Below, one piece after another: positions 23,686-32,817 of a DNA stretch of 54,597 bases (positions within the stretch are counted from its first letter, which is position 1; every line of letters starts with the position of its first letter). Location of the stretch: NCBI GenBank assembly GCA_022819645.1, contig JAJEGU010000073.1, positions 1-54,597 on the forward strand. Reading direction: 5' to 3'. Below the pieces are notes generated by a model. That model worked only from the letters and a program-made list of their open reading frames with translations, was not told the origin of the DNA and made no database searches. Both the position numbers and the translations under genes were made by a program. The DNA is from Pseudomonadales bacterium (GTDB lineage: Bacteria > Pseudomonadota > Gammaproteobacteria > Pseudomonadales > Pseudohongiellaceae).

Positions 23686-26600
23686 GGATCCCACCCGCAA
23701 TTGACGGGCGCGACGTCGGCGCTCGAAAAGGCCAAGCGCATGGAGCGGAAAGTATTGCCGGTACAACTCGTAATCGAGCAATGCGGTGCGAAAGAAAACT
23801 CCCGCCATGTCCTGTTTCGGCCAACTGCCGTCAGCTTGCTGGGCATCAATCAGGAATCTTGCGCCCCGGGAGATTGCAGTCCAGTGTGAATCGCCGGCTT
23901 CCAGCAGGGCGAGCAGTGCCCAGGCGGTCTGGATGATCTGGCTTTCCTGGTGTTCGACGTAGGCGCCGCTGAGACAAGCACTGGCATGTTCACCCCAGCC
24001 GCCGTCGCTACGCTGGCGATCCAGCAGCCAGCGGCAGGCCTGCCTGAGCGCCGGGTCGCCGGGACGGGCGCCGCCCGCCACCAGCCCCTTGACGCCAAAC
24101 ATCGTGCCATAGATGTATTGCACCCCCCAGACGCCCCGCCAGGAGCCATCCCCGGCCTGATTGCGCCGCAGCCAGTCATCGGCCCTGGCCATGGCCTTGT
24201 CCACTTCGGGCTCCACGGCCCCGGTGTATTCCCGACGGCAGGCGGCAAGCGCGGCCAGGCAGGATGCCGTGCATTCCACATAGGAATGTTCGGTCATGCA
24301 CTCGCCGAACATTTCCGCCGGATTGAGCCATTCGAGGCCGATGCGGGAGCGTCTGGCCTCGTAACTGCCGAAGCCGCCGTCCCGGCACTGGCTCCGCAGC
24401 ATGAAGCGGATGCCCCGGGTCATGGCTTCCCGGGCCTCCCCCGGCTCTCCCGCGGCAAGCACGCCGAGCATGGCTTCGGCGGTGCAGTCGCTTACCGGCC
24501 AGCCGTGCCAGACGCCGGCAAAGCACCAACCGCCCTCGGGGTCATTGCGAAAAGCTTCATGAAAGCCCGGGAAGCTGCGGGGAATCTGCTGACTGCGAAG
24601 AAAGTCCGCCCCCCGCCCGAGGCTGGCTTTCACCACATCGCTTTGGTTGGCGGCAGCCAGCGCCTGCAGGGCGAAGCCGGTGTCCCAGGAAGCGCTGCGG
24701 GCGCCGGCGATTCGGGTTCCACCGGATTCATCTTCCCATATCCAGTCTTCGAGTTTCGCCAGGGCCTGCCCGCAGTCCGCATCGTCCTGATCGTGCAGCC
24801 ACAGGGCCAGAATATTGAGCATGCCGCTTACCGGGGAAATACTGGTATGGCTCGAGCTTTGCAACTCCCAGCGGATGCGCTCGATCAACTCATCCCGGCA
24901 ACGGGCGCGCAGGCGCTTGTTGTGGAAGCGCTCATAGCACCGGGCCAGCGCATATCCGCTCCGCAGCCAGCGGCTCGGTCGAGCGAACAGTTCCTCCTCC
25001 CGCAGCCGATTGCGCCCGGCGCTGAAGTCCATCGAGTCATAGCCATCCGGATACAATTCTTGCCGCAGGGTTTCAGCAAGACGATTCTCCGGCAAGCCAT
25101 TGCGGTGGGCAGAAACCGCCGCCATCGCCATATAGATGAGGCGGGTGTGGCAGTACCAGTTGGCTGGATGCAGCGCCAGCCAGCGCGGCAGGCGCCAGAG
25201 CTCCGGCAGCGGCACATGCATCCCCCGCCAATCATAGAGGCCGAGCAGCGCTAGCCAGAATTTCCCCCAGCTTGGAATATTCAGCACGCCTTCCCGCCCG
25301 ATAAACTCCCGGGCCGGGGCAATGAGCGGGTCGTCGGGTCTTACATCGAGCACCCGCGCCGCCACATACACCAGGGTCGTGACATACAGGTAAGCCCCGG
25401 ACTGTTCGTGCAGCCCCCACAGCCCATGGGCAAGACGGGTCCGCTCGAACTGTCGCAGCAGCAGGCGGCGACGCTCCGGGACGATGGGTTTGTCGATGAT
25501 GTGATGCAGCAGCGCATACTGGGCGGCAAGCATGGGGCACCACTGCATTTCGCCTTCCCAGGCGCCATCTTCCCGCTGCAGGGCCAGCAGGCGCTTGCCT
25601 GCATTCTCCAGGGCAGCGGCGGCGCCATTCGCCGGCTCAACCGGCGGATCCGGGAGCGCGCTGTGGGTGTACCCCCGCATGGAAGACAGGAAGGCTCCGG
25701 ACATCTTGTCCAGCACGATCTTTTCATTGGCGCCAGTCAGGCTGCGCGCCTCGCGCATTTCCCCCACAGCGCCCACCAGCGCGCGGATTCGCCTGGCAAT
25801 CGCGCGGAAATCCTGAAAAGACCGGCGCCAGGCGATCCGCCCCCCGGGCTTGAACAGCCTGTCCCCAACGCCGGCCAATACGGTTGTGGTGAATGCCAGG
25901 CTGAGCAAGCCCACGGACCGGTTTTCACAGGCAAGCAACTGCATGGTCTGCCGGCGAATGAGCTTGCTGAGGCGCCAGTTACCGTAGATCGCCTGCCGCA
26001 GGGAGGCCGACTCCAGACCATGGTCGCTGAAGACTTCGTACAGCCCCATGGCAAGAAGCTGCGGCGCCCGGGTGTCCTTGAGCCGCCGCAGGGAGAAATC
26101 CCGGAAGTTGCTGCTATCGGCCAGGGCGAGGGCGTCTCCGAAACCGAGAGTCATGCCGGCGGCGGTCATCGGATGATAATGTCCGGCGGCATCGCCGATG
26201 AGCGTCCGCCGGCTGCTTCCGTAGGTAAGCCGCGGCCGCAATTCATTGGCGGCGGCCTGGAAGTTCCCCGCCTGCAATTCGGCAACGAAGGCCGCCCCGA
26301 GACCGTCCGGCAGCAGGCCGGCATAAGATTCCGCAAGCACATGAATCCGATCTTTTGGCGTCCAGTGATCCAGCGGCATGTCGGCAATGACCCGCACCCG
26401 GCCTCCGCCAAGTGGTACGGTAAGCATGGGCCCCGGGCCGCCGAGCACCACGTAGCCATAGCCTTCGTGGGCCAGTTCCGCGTTTTCCACCACCACGCCC
26501 ACCATTCGCGAGCAGGTCATGCGCTCCGTGGGCAGCCCGAGTGATTGCCGCACGATGGAAGCGCGCCCATCGGCGCCGACGATGCGCCCGGCGCGCAGCA

Positions 26601-27084
26601 GGCGTTTCTCGCCGTCCTGACTGAAACGGATGGCATCGTCTTCGATTGCCCGGGCCCGGGCGCGCCGGAAAACATCGATGGAGGGTATTTCCCCGATCGC
26701 TTCATGCAGGGCGGCCACCAGGGCGGCATGTTCGAATACCAGGCCGCTGGCGCCGTCGGCATAGGGCAATACCACAGGCACTGAGCCGTCTTCGGGAAAT
26801 ACCACGAACCCTTTGCCCGGAGAAAATCCCGGACAGCCATCAAGATCAATGCCGACACTTTGCAGCATCCGCACGGCGGGCGGGTGCAGCCATTCTCCCG
26901 CCAGCCGATCCGCGGCTTTGGGATTGGCTTCGAGCAAGGCAACCCTGAAGCCCTTGCGGGCATGGGCCAGGGCGCAGAGACTGCCCACCGGCCCAGCGCC
27001 GACAATGGCGATGTCGTAGCTGGCGTGCTGTCCCTTCAGTGGCTCAGGCTGGTCCGGGAGCGGCGTTGATAGCGAATGCGACAT
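23626..27084 (-). CDS. Squalene epoxidase - oxidosqualene cyclase fusion protein
   Basis: A continuous 1152-residue frame with two enzymes. Residues about 22-440 are an FAD monooxygenase: GAGPVG (29-34), GADGRAS (170-176) and GDAAGHYHPMTAAGMT (297-312), the last matching the GD-HP-GMT block of squalene epoxidases. Residues about 485-1125 are a triterpene cyclase. They have QREDGAWEGEMQW, HPANWYCHTRLIYMAM with His646 at the human His232 position, catalytic SDCTAE (D866, 865-870), and QW repeats QAGDGSW, QRSDGGW and QQADGSW. DCTAE rather than DDTA marks oxidosqualene, not squalene-hopene, cyclases. The fusion would convert squalene to a protosterol in one polypeptide. The start at 27084 overlaps the end of cyp51 by 49 bases; there is no alternative start that splits the domains. 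Confidence 0.88.
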   Translation of the reverse strand: MSHSLSTPLPDQPEPLKGQHASYDIAIVGAGPVGSLCALAHARKGFRVALLEANPKAADRLAGEWLHPPAVRMLQSVGIDLDGCPGFSPGKGFVVFPEDGSVPVVLPYADGASGLVFEHAALVAALHEAIGEIPSIDVFRRARARAIEDDAIRFSQDGEKRLLRAGRIVGADGRASIVRQSLGLPTERMTCSRMVGVVVENAELAHEGYGYVVLGGPGPMLTVPLGGGRVRVIADMPLDHWTPKDRIHVLAESYAGLLPDGLGAAFVAELQAGNFQAAANELRPRLTYGSSRRTLIGDAAGHYHPMTAAGMTLGFGDALALADSSNFRDFSLRRLKDTRAPQLLAMGLYEVFSDHGLESASLRQAIYGNWRLSKLIRRQTMQLLACENRSVGLLSLAFTTTVLAGVGDRLFKPGGRIAWRRSFQDFRAIARRIRALVGAVGEMREARSLTGANEKIVLDKMSGAFLSSMRGYTHSALPDPPVEPANGAAAALENAGKRLLALQREDGAWEGEMQWCPMLAAQYALLHHIIDKPIVPERRRLLLRQFERTRLAHGLWGLHEQSGAYLYVTTLVYVAARVLDVRPDDPLIAPAREFIGREGVLNIPSWGKFWLALLGLYDWRGMHVPLPELWRLPRWLALHPANWYCHTRLIYMAMAAVSAHRNGLPENRLAETLRQELYPDGYDSMDFSAGRNRLREEELFARPSRWLRSGYALARCYERFHNKRLRARCRDELIERIRWELQSSSHTSISPVSGMLNILALWLHDQDDADCGQALAKLEDWIWEDESGGTRIAGARSASWDTGFALQALAAANQSDVVKASLGRGADFLRSQQIPRSFPGFHEAFRNDPEGGWCFAGVWHGWPVSDCTAEAMLGVLAAGEPGEAREAMTRGIRFMLRSQCRDGGFGSYEARRSRIGLEWLNPAEMFGECMTEHSYVECTASCLAALAACRREYTGAVEPEVDKAMARADDWLRRNQAGDGSWRGVWGVQYIYGTMFGVKGLVAGGARPGDPALRQACRWLLDRQRSDGGWGEHASACLSGAYVEHQESQIIQTAWALLALLEAGDSHWTAISRGARFLIDAQQADGSWPKQDMAGVFFRTALLDYELYRQYFPLHALGLFERRRRARQLRVGSSAGQPPGGEAEQAAQAGIV

Positions 27085-28427
27085 GGCAGCCTGGGGCCGG
27101 TGACCCAGCTTCCGTAATTCGGGGCGGGAAATGGCGTGGCGAGTTGAAAATCGAAGCGGTCCAGCAAAACGGTCCAGATGGCCTTGATCTGCATGATGGC
27201 GAAATTCTTGCCCATGCAGCGGTGTTTGCCGCCGCCAAAGCCGATCAGGGCGTAGGGATGCTGTTTTTCCTCACTGGAAGGCGGGGTGAAACGATCCGGG
27301 TTGAAGGATTCCGGGTCGGCGAATACTTCGGGCAGGCGATGGGAAACCGCTGGCGAAATCGCCGCCAGGGTTCCTGCGGGCACGGTGTAATCGCCGTAGC
27401 GCAAGGGTCTGAGCACCCTGCGAAAGAGAATGATCAGCGGTGGATGCAGGCGCTCGCATTCGCGCACGGTGTTTTCCATGGTTTGCTGCTGCTTCAGGCC
27501 GGCATAGCTCAACCTCGCCTCGTCCTGGTACACCGCCTGGATCTCTTCCCGCAGCCGGTCGGGAAAGGGCGCATGCCGGTGCATTTCGAGTGCGGCCCAG
27601 GTGGCGAGCACGGCGCTGGTGTGCTGACCGGCAAACAGTACCGTGAGCAGTATCCCGGTGATCTCGTCATCGCTCAGGCTGCGGCCATCCTTGTAGCTCG
27701 CCCGCATCAGGGTCTGCATGAAATCGGCGGATTCGGCGCCGCTTTGGCGCCGTTCATTCATGATGCGGATGAAGATTTCGGTGATTCTGTGCCGCGCCCG
27801 GTCCCGGCTCCGATGGGCGGGAGTCGGCAGCCGGGGAAAGAAAAAACCCAGGGTATTGATGCCGTTTTGCAGGTCGTGGTAGGCCTCGGCAAAGCCGGAA
27901 TCGACTTCATTGCGAATTTCCTCGCCGAGAAAGCAGCGGCTGGCGATATGGATCGTGAGTTCGTTCATTGCCACCGGCAGGTCGATCTCGCCCTGCTCGC
28001 CCAGGGAGTCGGCAAAGCGTTTGGTTTCCTCGTGCATGATGTCCACATAGCGCTTCATGGCGGACTCGCGCAGCGCGGGAAACAGAAACCCGAGCTGCTC
28101 GGTCATGACTTCGGAGGAAACATCGTAGGCCACGCCGCGGCCGAAGATGGGCACGGTGAACTGATACACCGATTTGGCGTCCAGGGTTTCTTCCGGGGCC
28201 TTGAAGTAGGCGTTGTGGGCGTCAAGGCCGGAAAACAATACGAACTTGCGCGGCCCGAGTCGAAACTCGAACAACTCCCCCTGCTCCCGGCAGCCCCGGC
28301 TGAGCATGGCGACGGGGTCGCGCTGGAATTCCCGCAAATGGCCAAGCAGAGGCCAGCCGCCGGAAACTTCAGGCGGAGATGGCCCGGTTTCCAGGGTAGC
28401 TTCGGCGCTTTGCGAACCCGGTGTCAT
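27036..28427 (-). CDS. cyp51: Sterol 14-alpha-demethylase, cytochrome P450 CYP51
   Basis: A 463-residue P450 without a membrane anchor, as in bacterial CYP51. The diagnostic B'-C region YQFTVPIFGRGVAYD (88-102) is present. The I-helix GQHTS (268-272 by count) has the CYP51 His in place of the usual acid, then ECER (ExxR) and the haem loop FGGGKHRCMGKNF with Cys404. It would remove the 14-alpha methyl of the protosterol in three oxidations, leaving a C14 double bond for the reductase encoded next to it. The start at 28427 lies 8 bases after the C14 reductase stop; the longer upstream frame is not used. Electron donors are not in the window. Confidence 0.92.
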   Translation of the reverse strand: MTPGSQSAEATLETGPSPPEVSGGWPLLGHLREFQRDPVAMLSRGCREQGELFEFRLGPRKFVLFSGLDAHNAYFKAPEETLDAKSVYQFTVPIFGRGVAYDVSSEVMTEQLGFLFPALRESAMKRYVDIMHEETKRFADSLGEQGEIDLPVAMNELTIHIASRCFLGEEIRNEVDSGFAEAYHDLQNGINTLGFFFPRLPTPAHRSRDRARHRITEIFIRIMNERRQSGAESADFMQTLMRASYKDGRSLSDDEITGILLTVLFAGQHTSAVLATWAALEMHRHAPFPDRLREEIQAVYQDEARLSYAGLKQQQTMENTVRECERLHPPLIILFRRVLRPLRYGDYTVPAGTLAAISPAVSHRLPEVFADPESFNPDRFTPPSSEEKQHPYALIGFGGGKHRCMGKNFAIMQIKAIWTVLLDRFDFQLATPFPAPNYGSWVTGPRLPCRIRYQRRSRTSLSH

Positions 28428-28435
28428 TGCGGCTC

Positions 28436-29539
28436 TCAATAGACAAAGGGCAGCATGGCGAACCGCGCCCGCCGGGTGTAGCGCTCCCAGAGCTCGCCGT
28501 ACTTGGCGCGGCAGCGGCGCTCGTCGCGCAGGCAGCGGTGGGACAGCAATGCCGCCAGCCATACCGGCAGCAGCAGGGGCACAAGCGAGGCGAATCCCGC
28601 GGTGAGGGTGAAGGCCAGATACACGCAGATTTCGCCGGTGTAGTTCAGGTGCCTGCCAATGCCCCAGAATCCCGAAACCAGCAGCCGCCCGTCGAGTGAT
28701 TCGGCGGGTTTGCCCCAGATGCGGGTGGCCGGGTCCTGCCTGAAACGGTGCTTTTGCCCATTGGCGCCGCGAAACAGCCAGAAGCCGAACAGAAACAGCA
28801 GCACCAGCCCGGCGGCCGCGGGCGCCGGCAGGGCGGGGCCGGCGGCGTCCACCAGCCACCAGCCGGTGATGCAGTAGAAGAAGGGCACGAGCACATAATC
28901 GCCCCAGACAAGCATCCAGCCGAAACGTTCGGCGACGATGTCCCAGGTGTGAATCATGCCGTGCTCGAACTGGAAGTAATTGAAGACATAGAGAAAGGTG
29001 AAAAGCTGATACAAGACCATGGCCAGGCTGAGTTCGCCGTGGGTTTCGTACTGCACCACGGCGAAAGAGGCATTGAACAGCGCCAGCCCGATCAGCGAGG
29101 GGCGATAGCTGAACATTTTCAGATCAATGCCCAGGCACGAGGGGTTCAGTTCCCTGCCGAAAAAATAGCCGCGCCAGAATCCCGCCGGCGCCCCCGGCGC
29201 CTTCGCGCCGCGCCAGTACAGCCAGCCGGCAAAGGCAAAGGCGAAAACATTGGCCATCACGAACAGCGCCGGGAAATGGCTGTACAGCATCGCCAGCGAA
29301 AACCAGCCGAAATATCCCGCAAGGCCGGCCAGGGCGAAGCTCAGCAGGAACAGATGCAGGCCATTGAGCTTGCAGGGTCGGCTCGCGCCAGCGGCGTCGC
29401 GCAGCATGAGTTCACGCCCCGGCAGCAGCCGGGAACCGGCGAAGAGGAAGGCGATGAAGCCAAGCAGCAGCAGCGCGGCTTGCAGCAGCGTCGCCGCCGA
29501 AAACATGCCGGTGGCGAATGGCGAATCAGGCGGCGGCAT
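28436..29539 (-). CDS. Sterol C14 reductase, ERG24/DHCR7 family
   Basis: A 367-residue polytopic membrane protein with about nine to ten hydrophobic segments. The family C-terminus is plain: LLVSGFWGIGRHLNYTGE, with the RHxNY motif for NADPH, and RCLRDERRCRAKYGELWERY. Upstream, LNPSCLGIDLKMFSYRPSLIG and FEHGMIHTWDIVAERFGWML match the ERG4/ERG24 sterol-reductase fold. It would reduce the C14(15) double bond made by CYP51; C7 or C24(28) specificity cannot be excluded from sequence alone. The start at 29539 overlaps the Rieske gene end by 14 bases; a second ATG at 29506 is possible. The RBS is weak, so translational coupling is likely. Confidence 0.88.
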   Translation of the reverse strand: MPPPDSPFATGMFSAATLLQAALLLLGFIAFLFAGSRLLPGRELMLRDAAGASRPCKLNGLHLFLLSFALAGLAGYFGWFSLAMLYSHFPALFVMANVFAFAFAGWLYWRGAKAPGAPAGFWRGYFFGRELNPSCLGIDLKMFSYRPSLIGLALFNASFAVVQYETHGELSLAMVLYQLFTFLYVFNYFQFEHGMIHTWDIVAERFGWMLVWGDYVLVPFFYCITGWWLVDAAGPALPAPAAAGLVLLFLFGFWLFRGANGQKHRFRQDPATRIWGKPAESLDGRLLVSGFWGIGRHLNYTGEICVYLAFTLTAGFASLVPLLLPVWLAALLSHRCLRDERRCRAKYGELWERYTRRARFAMLPFVY

Positions 29540-30632
29540 GTCCGGCCCCGGCTTCCCGCTCGAGATACTCCTGCCACTTGCGCACGGTGACCCGCTGGAA
29601 AGCCGCCACCACCGGATTGACCTCAATCGCCGGCTCGTCCCAATGTTGCTCGTAACCGAATTGCTCGGCTTCCACGGCAACCCGGTCCTGGTCGAGCAGG
29701 GGGCCGATCAGCAGCCGGTTGGAAATCTTCATCAGGGTCTTCATGGCAAAGCGCGGAATGCGCACCGGCAGCAGGGGGATTTTCAGCGACTTGAAGTAGA
29801 ACAGGAAAAATGTCCGGGTGGTGCGCTCATCAATGGGCAGCACAAACAGCCAGTGCTTGATTTCATTGTCGGTATTGGACCACTGGTAGGGGTACTGGTA
29901 GCACAGCTTCATGTGGTTGGTATCGAGCCGGCCATGATCGACAAACAGGCCGGAGATGCGCCCGCGACCGACTCTGGAGTCGTACTCCAGATGCACGTCG
30001 TCACCCACGGTTTCGCAGGCGGTGAGTTCGGCCCCGTCGAAGGGGCGGTACTTGCGGTGCAGGTGGGCGTGGGAAAAATCGCTCACATTGTCGATGATCA
30101 TCGAATGATGAGCCGAGCAGGTGAACCCCAGGGGCACGCAGGCCCAGCGGTCCTTGCCTTCGATTTCGGGAATCTCGGGAATGCCGCGCTGCCCCGCGAG
30201 TTCCGGATTGCCGGGGAAAAGCCAGACCAGCCCATAACGCACCCTGACCGGATAACTGCGGATGGAGATGTCGGGCAGTTCCTTGCGGCCGAACAGGTCG
30301 GGGATTTCCACCACCCGGCCTTGCTCATCGTACTTCCAGCCGTGGTAGGCGCAGACCAGCTTGCAGTCATCCACCTGCCCGAGCGACAGCTTGAGCTGGC
30401 GATGGGCGCAGCGGTTTTCCACCGCGTGAAATTCTCCGTCATCGCTGCGAAAAAGGGCGATGGAGCGTTTCCAGAACACCACCTCCACCACGCTTCCGGG
30501 TTTGACATTGCGCACTTCTTCCACCGCGTACCAGTAATCCGGACACATGCCCGCCGCCCGGGATTTCTGCCGCAGGCCGCGGGCCTCCGCGAAGTCCGGT
30601 GGAGCCGCTGTTGCCGATGCTGCCGGATTCAT
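29526..30632 (-). CDS. sdmA: Rieske-type sterol C4 demethylase oxygenase, SdmA-like
   Basis: A 368-residue Rieske non-haem iron oxygenase. The [2Fe-2S] ligands are in CAHRQ (C75, H77) and CAYHGWKYD (C94, H97). The mononuclear iron site is NVSDFSHAHLH (D185, H188, H192). In Methylococcus capsulatus the Rieske enzyme SdmA oxidises the C4 methyl of sterols, and the adjacent SDR SdmB completes decarboxylation and oxidation at C3. The same two enzyme types are side by side here, which is the basis for the assignment. The start overlaps the sdmB stop as ATGA. Confidence 0.85.
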   Translation of the reverse strand: MNPAASATAAPPDFAEARGLRQKSRAAGMCPDYWYAVEEVRNVKPGSVVEVVFWKRSIALFRSDDGEFHAVENRCAHRQLKLSLGQVDDCKLVCAYHGWKYDEQGRVVEIPDLFGRKELPDISIRSYPVRVRYGLVWLFPGNPELAGQRGIPEIPEIEGKDRWACVPLGFTCSAHHSMIIDNVSDFSHAHLHRKYRPFDGAELTACETVGDDVHLEYDSRVGRGRISGLFVDHGRLDTNHMKLCYQYPYQWSNTDNEIKHWLFVLPIDERTTRTFFLFYFKSLKIPLLPVRIPRFAMKTLMKISNRLLIGPLLDQDRVAVEAEQFGYEQHWDEPAIEVNPVVAAFQRVTVRKWQEYLEREAGAGHAAA

Positions 30633-31777
30633 GCCTGTCCCTCGCTGGCTGTCGCCGCTGAGCCCTCTGCCCCTGAATCTTCCACTGACTGATACGCCGC
30701 ATTGTCCCGCGGCGGTTTTGCTGCGGGATTGTCGATCGCCTTGCGCTCATGGTAGTGGAATGCGTAGGCCTCGTGGACGGCGTCGCGGATGCTGCCCGGC
30801 TGGTAGCCGAGTTCATTCTTCGCCTTGGCCAGATTGGCGTGGCGGCATTTCTTCAGTAACCGGATGGCGCCGGGGGTAAAGCGCTGGGGAAAGTCCGGAT
30901 GGAAGCGGCTCAGATAAAAACTGGCAATCTCTGAAAACACATACATGAGATTGGCGGGTATCCGCCGGTTCGGACGTGGTATGCCGGAAACTTCCTCGTA
31001 GAGGTCGAGAATATCGGAAATCGTCAGGTACTGGCTGCTGAAGATGTATTTTTCTCCGCTGCGCCCTTTTTCCATGCACAGCAGGTGGCCCTGCACAATG
31101 TCCCTTGCCGCAACGAACTCGAAGCCCCCATCAACATAGGCCCGCAGCTTGCCATTGGTGTAATCGCACAGCGTCCTGCCGAGCCGCGATGGGAAGTAAT
31201 CGGCGCCGCCCACCACCGCGCAGCAGGTCGCCACTATTACATCCTGGCCTTTGGCCACCGCACGCAGGCATTCATGTTCCACCAGCGTCTTGCTGCGCTC
31301 GTAGGGCATGGTGCGTTCCATGGGGTAGAACTGCATGGTTTCGTCGCTGGGCGCGGACGGGTCGTCCAGATCGTAACCCACGGCGCTGAACGAACCGGTA
31401 ACCACCACCCGGCCGGCTTCGGCTTCCCGGGCGGCCTGGAGCAAATTTCGGGTGCCGAGCACATTGCACTCGTAGATTTCCCGGCGGTGGGCGAGGTCGC
31501 CGTCAATAGTGGAAATCTTGGCGGCGACGTGATACACGCCCTGGCAGCCTTCCACGGCGCGGCGGGTAGCGTCCAGGTCGCGAATATCGGCCCAGGCGCG
31601 CTCCACCGCAAGACCATCCAGCGCGGCGTTATTGTCTTCCTCGCGCAGCAGCACGCGCACCCTGACCCCATCATCGAGCAACCGCCGCACGAGATTCGCC
31701 CCCACATGACCGGCGGAGCCGGTAAGGAGCACCGGCGCCGCCTGCGTATCGGAGGCCTGGGAAGATTGGGTATTCAC
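30629..31777 (-). CDS. sdmB: NAD(P)-dependent sterol dehydrogenase/decarboxylase, SdmB-like (extended SDR)
   Basis: A 382-residue extended short-chain dehydrogenase of the 3-beta-HSD/NSDHL type. The cofactor loop is LLTGSAGHVGANL, the active site has VTGSFSAVGYD followed by MPYERSKTL with the YxxxK pair, and FEFVAARDIVQGHLL is typical of the family. A C-terminal Ala/Pro-rich tail of about 40 residues lies beyond the fold. It would oxidise the C3 hydroxyl and decarboxylate the C4 carboxylate made by SdmA. I prefer the GTG at 31777, which has AGGAAA at good spacing, over the TTG at 31792. It is the first enzyme gene of the sterol operon. Confidence 0.82.
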   Translation of the reverse strand: MNTQSSQASDTQAAPVLLTGSAGHVGANLVRRLLDDGVRVRVLLREEDNNAALDGLAVERAWADIRDLDATRRAVEGCQGVYHVAAKISTIDGDLAHRREIYECNVLGTRNLLQAAREAEAGRVVVTGSFSAVGYDLDDPSAPSDETMQFYPMERTMPYERSKTLVEHECLRAVAKGQDVIVATCCAVVGGADYFPSRLGRTLCDYTNGKLRAYVDGGFEFVAARDIVQGHLLCMEKGRSGEKYIFSSQYLTISDILDLYEEVSGIPRPNRRIPANLMYVFSEIASFYLSRFHPDFPQRFTPGAIRLLKKCRHANLAKAKNELGYQPGSIRDAVHEAYAFHYHERKAIDNPAAKPPRDNAAYQSVEDSGAEGSAATASEGQA

Positions 31778-31855
31778 CTTGTTTCCTGGCAATTGTCAGT
31801 CCGCGATTTCTTCTGTCGCGGTAAGCGCCGTTGAAGTTGACTATATTGGGAGAGC

Positions 31856-32800
31856 CTAGTCAACATTCAGCTTGCTGGTCCAGAATATGTCGATATTGCC
31901 CAGGCTGTTGTCGGCCCGGGAGGAAAACCAGGTTATCGTTTCCTGGCCGGGGGGCAGCGCCGGGCACATGTCAGCGCCTGCGGTATTCACCTGTGGCCCG
32001 AGATTGAAGGGCGGCCCCCAGCTGTCCACGCCCTCGGCGGCGGCGCCCCAGATATCCATGCCGCCATAGCCTCCCGGCCGGCTTGAGGTGAAATACACGG
32101 TGCCGTCTTCGGCCTGGCTGAAATGGAATTCCTCGCCTTCGGTATTGATATTCGGCCCCTGGTTCACCGGCTCCATCCAGTTGCCGGCGGCATCCTGCCG
32201 CGAGCAGTAAATGTCGGAACCGCCGAAGCCGCCCGCCCGTCGCGATGCGAAGCAAAGCGTTTCGCCGTCCTGCAGAATCGCCGGGCAATGTTCATCGCCT
32301 TCGTCGGTGCTGATGGGGTAGCCCATGAGTTCCGGCTCGGTCCATTCGCCATTCACCTTGCGGGTGATGAAGATGTCATTGTTGTTCTGCGGCGATGTGG
32401 TCGCCAACCTGTCGGACTTGAAGTAGATGGTATTGCCGTCTGCGGTGATCCAGGGCTCACGGTCATCGCCCTTGCGCAGGGGGTCCACATCGGTGGCGGG
32501 CGCCGCATTGACGGGCATGCCCATGTTCACCGGGGTGTTCCAGGTGCCGGTTTCCTGGTTGAAAGTGGCGATATACAGGTCTTTCGGGTCACCGGGCGCC
32601 ACGGCCATGTCCTGCCGCGCGCTGCAATAGACCATGGTGCCATCGTCGGCAAAGGATAATTCCCCTTCGGCCCACATGGTATTGATGGGAGCGCCGAAAT
32701 TGTGCACGGCAAGTTCCACCCAGTCATTCTGGGCCATGGATGCGCTGCCCGCGGCGAATACCGTCGCCGCCAGCGCAAGTCTTGCAAGGATTCTGTTCAT
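31856..32800 (-). CDS. Exported PD40/TolB-like beta-propeller protein
   Basis: A 314-residue periplasmic protein with a signal peptide (cleavage near SMAQN). It contains at least five PD40-type strands: EGELSFADDGTMVYCSARQD, REPWITADGNTIYFKSDR, EHCPAILQDGETLCFASRR, EFHFSQAEDGTVYFTSSRPG and DMCPALPPGQETITWFSSR. Each blade carries the D-G-x-x-[IVL]-x-F-x-S core. Such propellers bind other proteins or glycans. It lies 78 bases upstream of sdmB and 17 bases downstream of a small exported protein, all on the same strand, so it could be cotranscribed with the sterol enzymes. An AGGAAGGAAAG RBS precedes the start. Confidence 0.8.
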   Translation of the reverse strand: MNRILARLALAATVFAAGSASMAQNDWVELAVHNFGAPINTMWAEGELSFADDGTMVYCSARQDMAVAPGDPKDLYIATFNQETGTWNTPVNMGMPVNAAPATDVDPLRKGDDREPWITADGNTIYFKSDRLATTSPQNNNDIFITRKVNGEWTEPELMGYPISTDEGDEHCPAILQDGETLCFASRRAGGFGGSDIYCSRQDAAGNWMEPVNQGPNINTEGEEFHFSQAEDGTVYFTSSRPGGYGGMDIWGAAAEGVDSWGPPFNLGPQVNTAGADMCPALPPGQETITWFSSRADNSLGNIDIFWTSKLNVD

Positions 32801-32817
32801 AAGGGCTTTCCTTCCTG

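Noticed and set aside
23950..25254. Plus-strand open frame of 434 codons inside the cyclase domain
   Set aside because: Antisense shadow of the cyclase; no conserved motif.
23626..27084. Cyclase domain being a squalene-hopene cyclase
   Set aside because: The catalytic motif is DCTAE, not DDTA; an epoxidase domain is fused to it and CYP51, C14 reductase and C4-demethylation genes follow the same strand.
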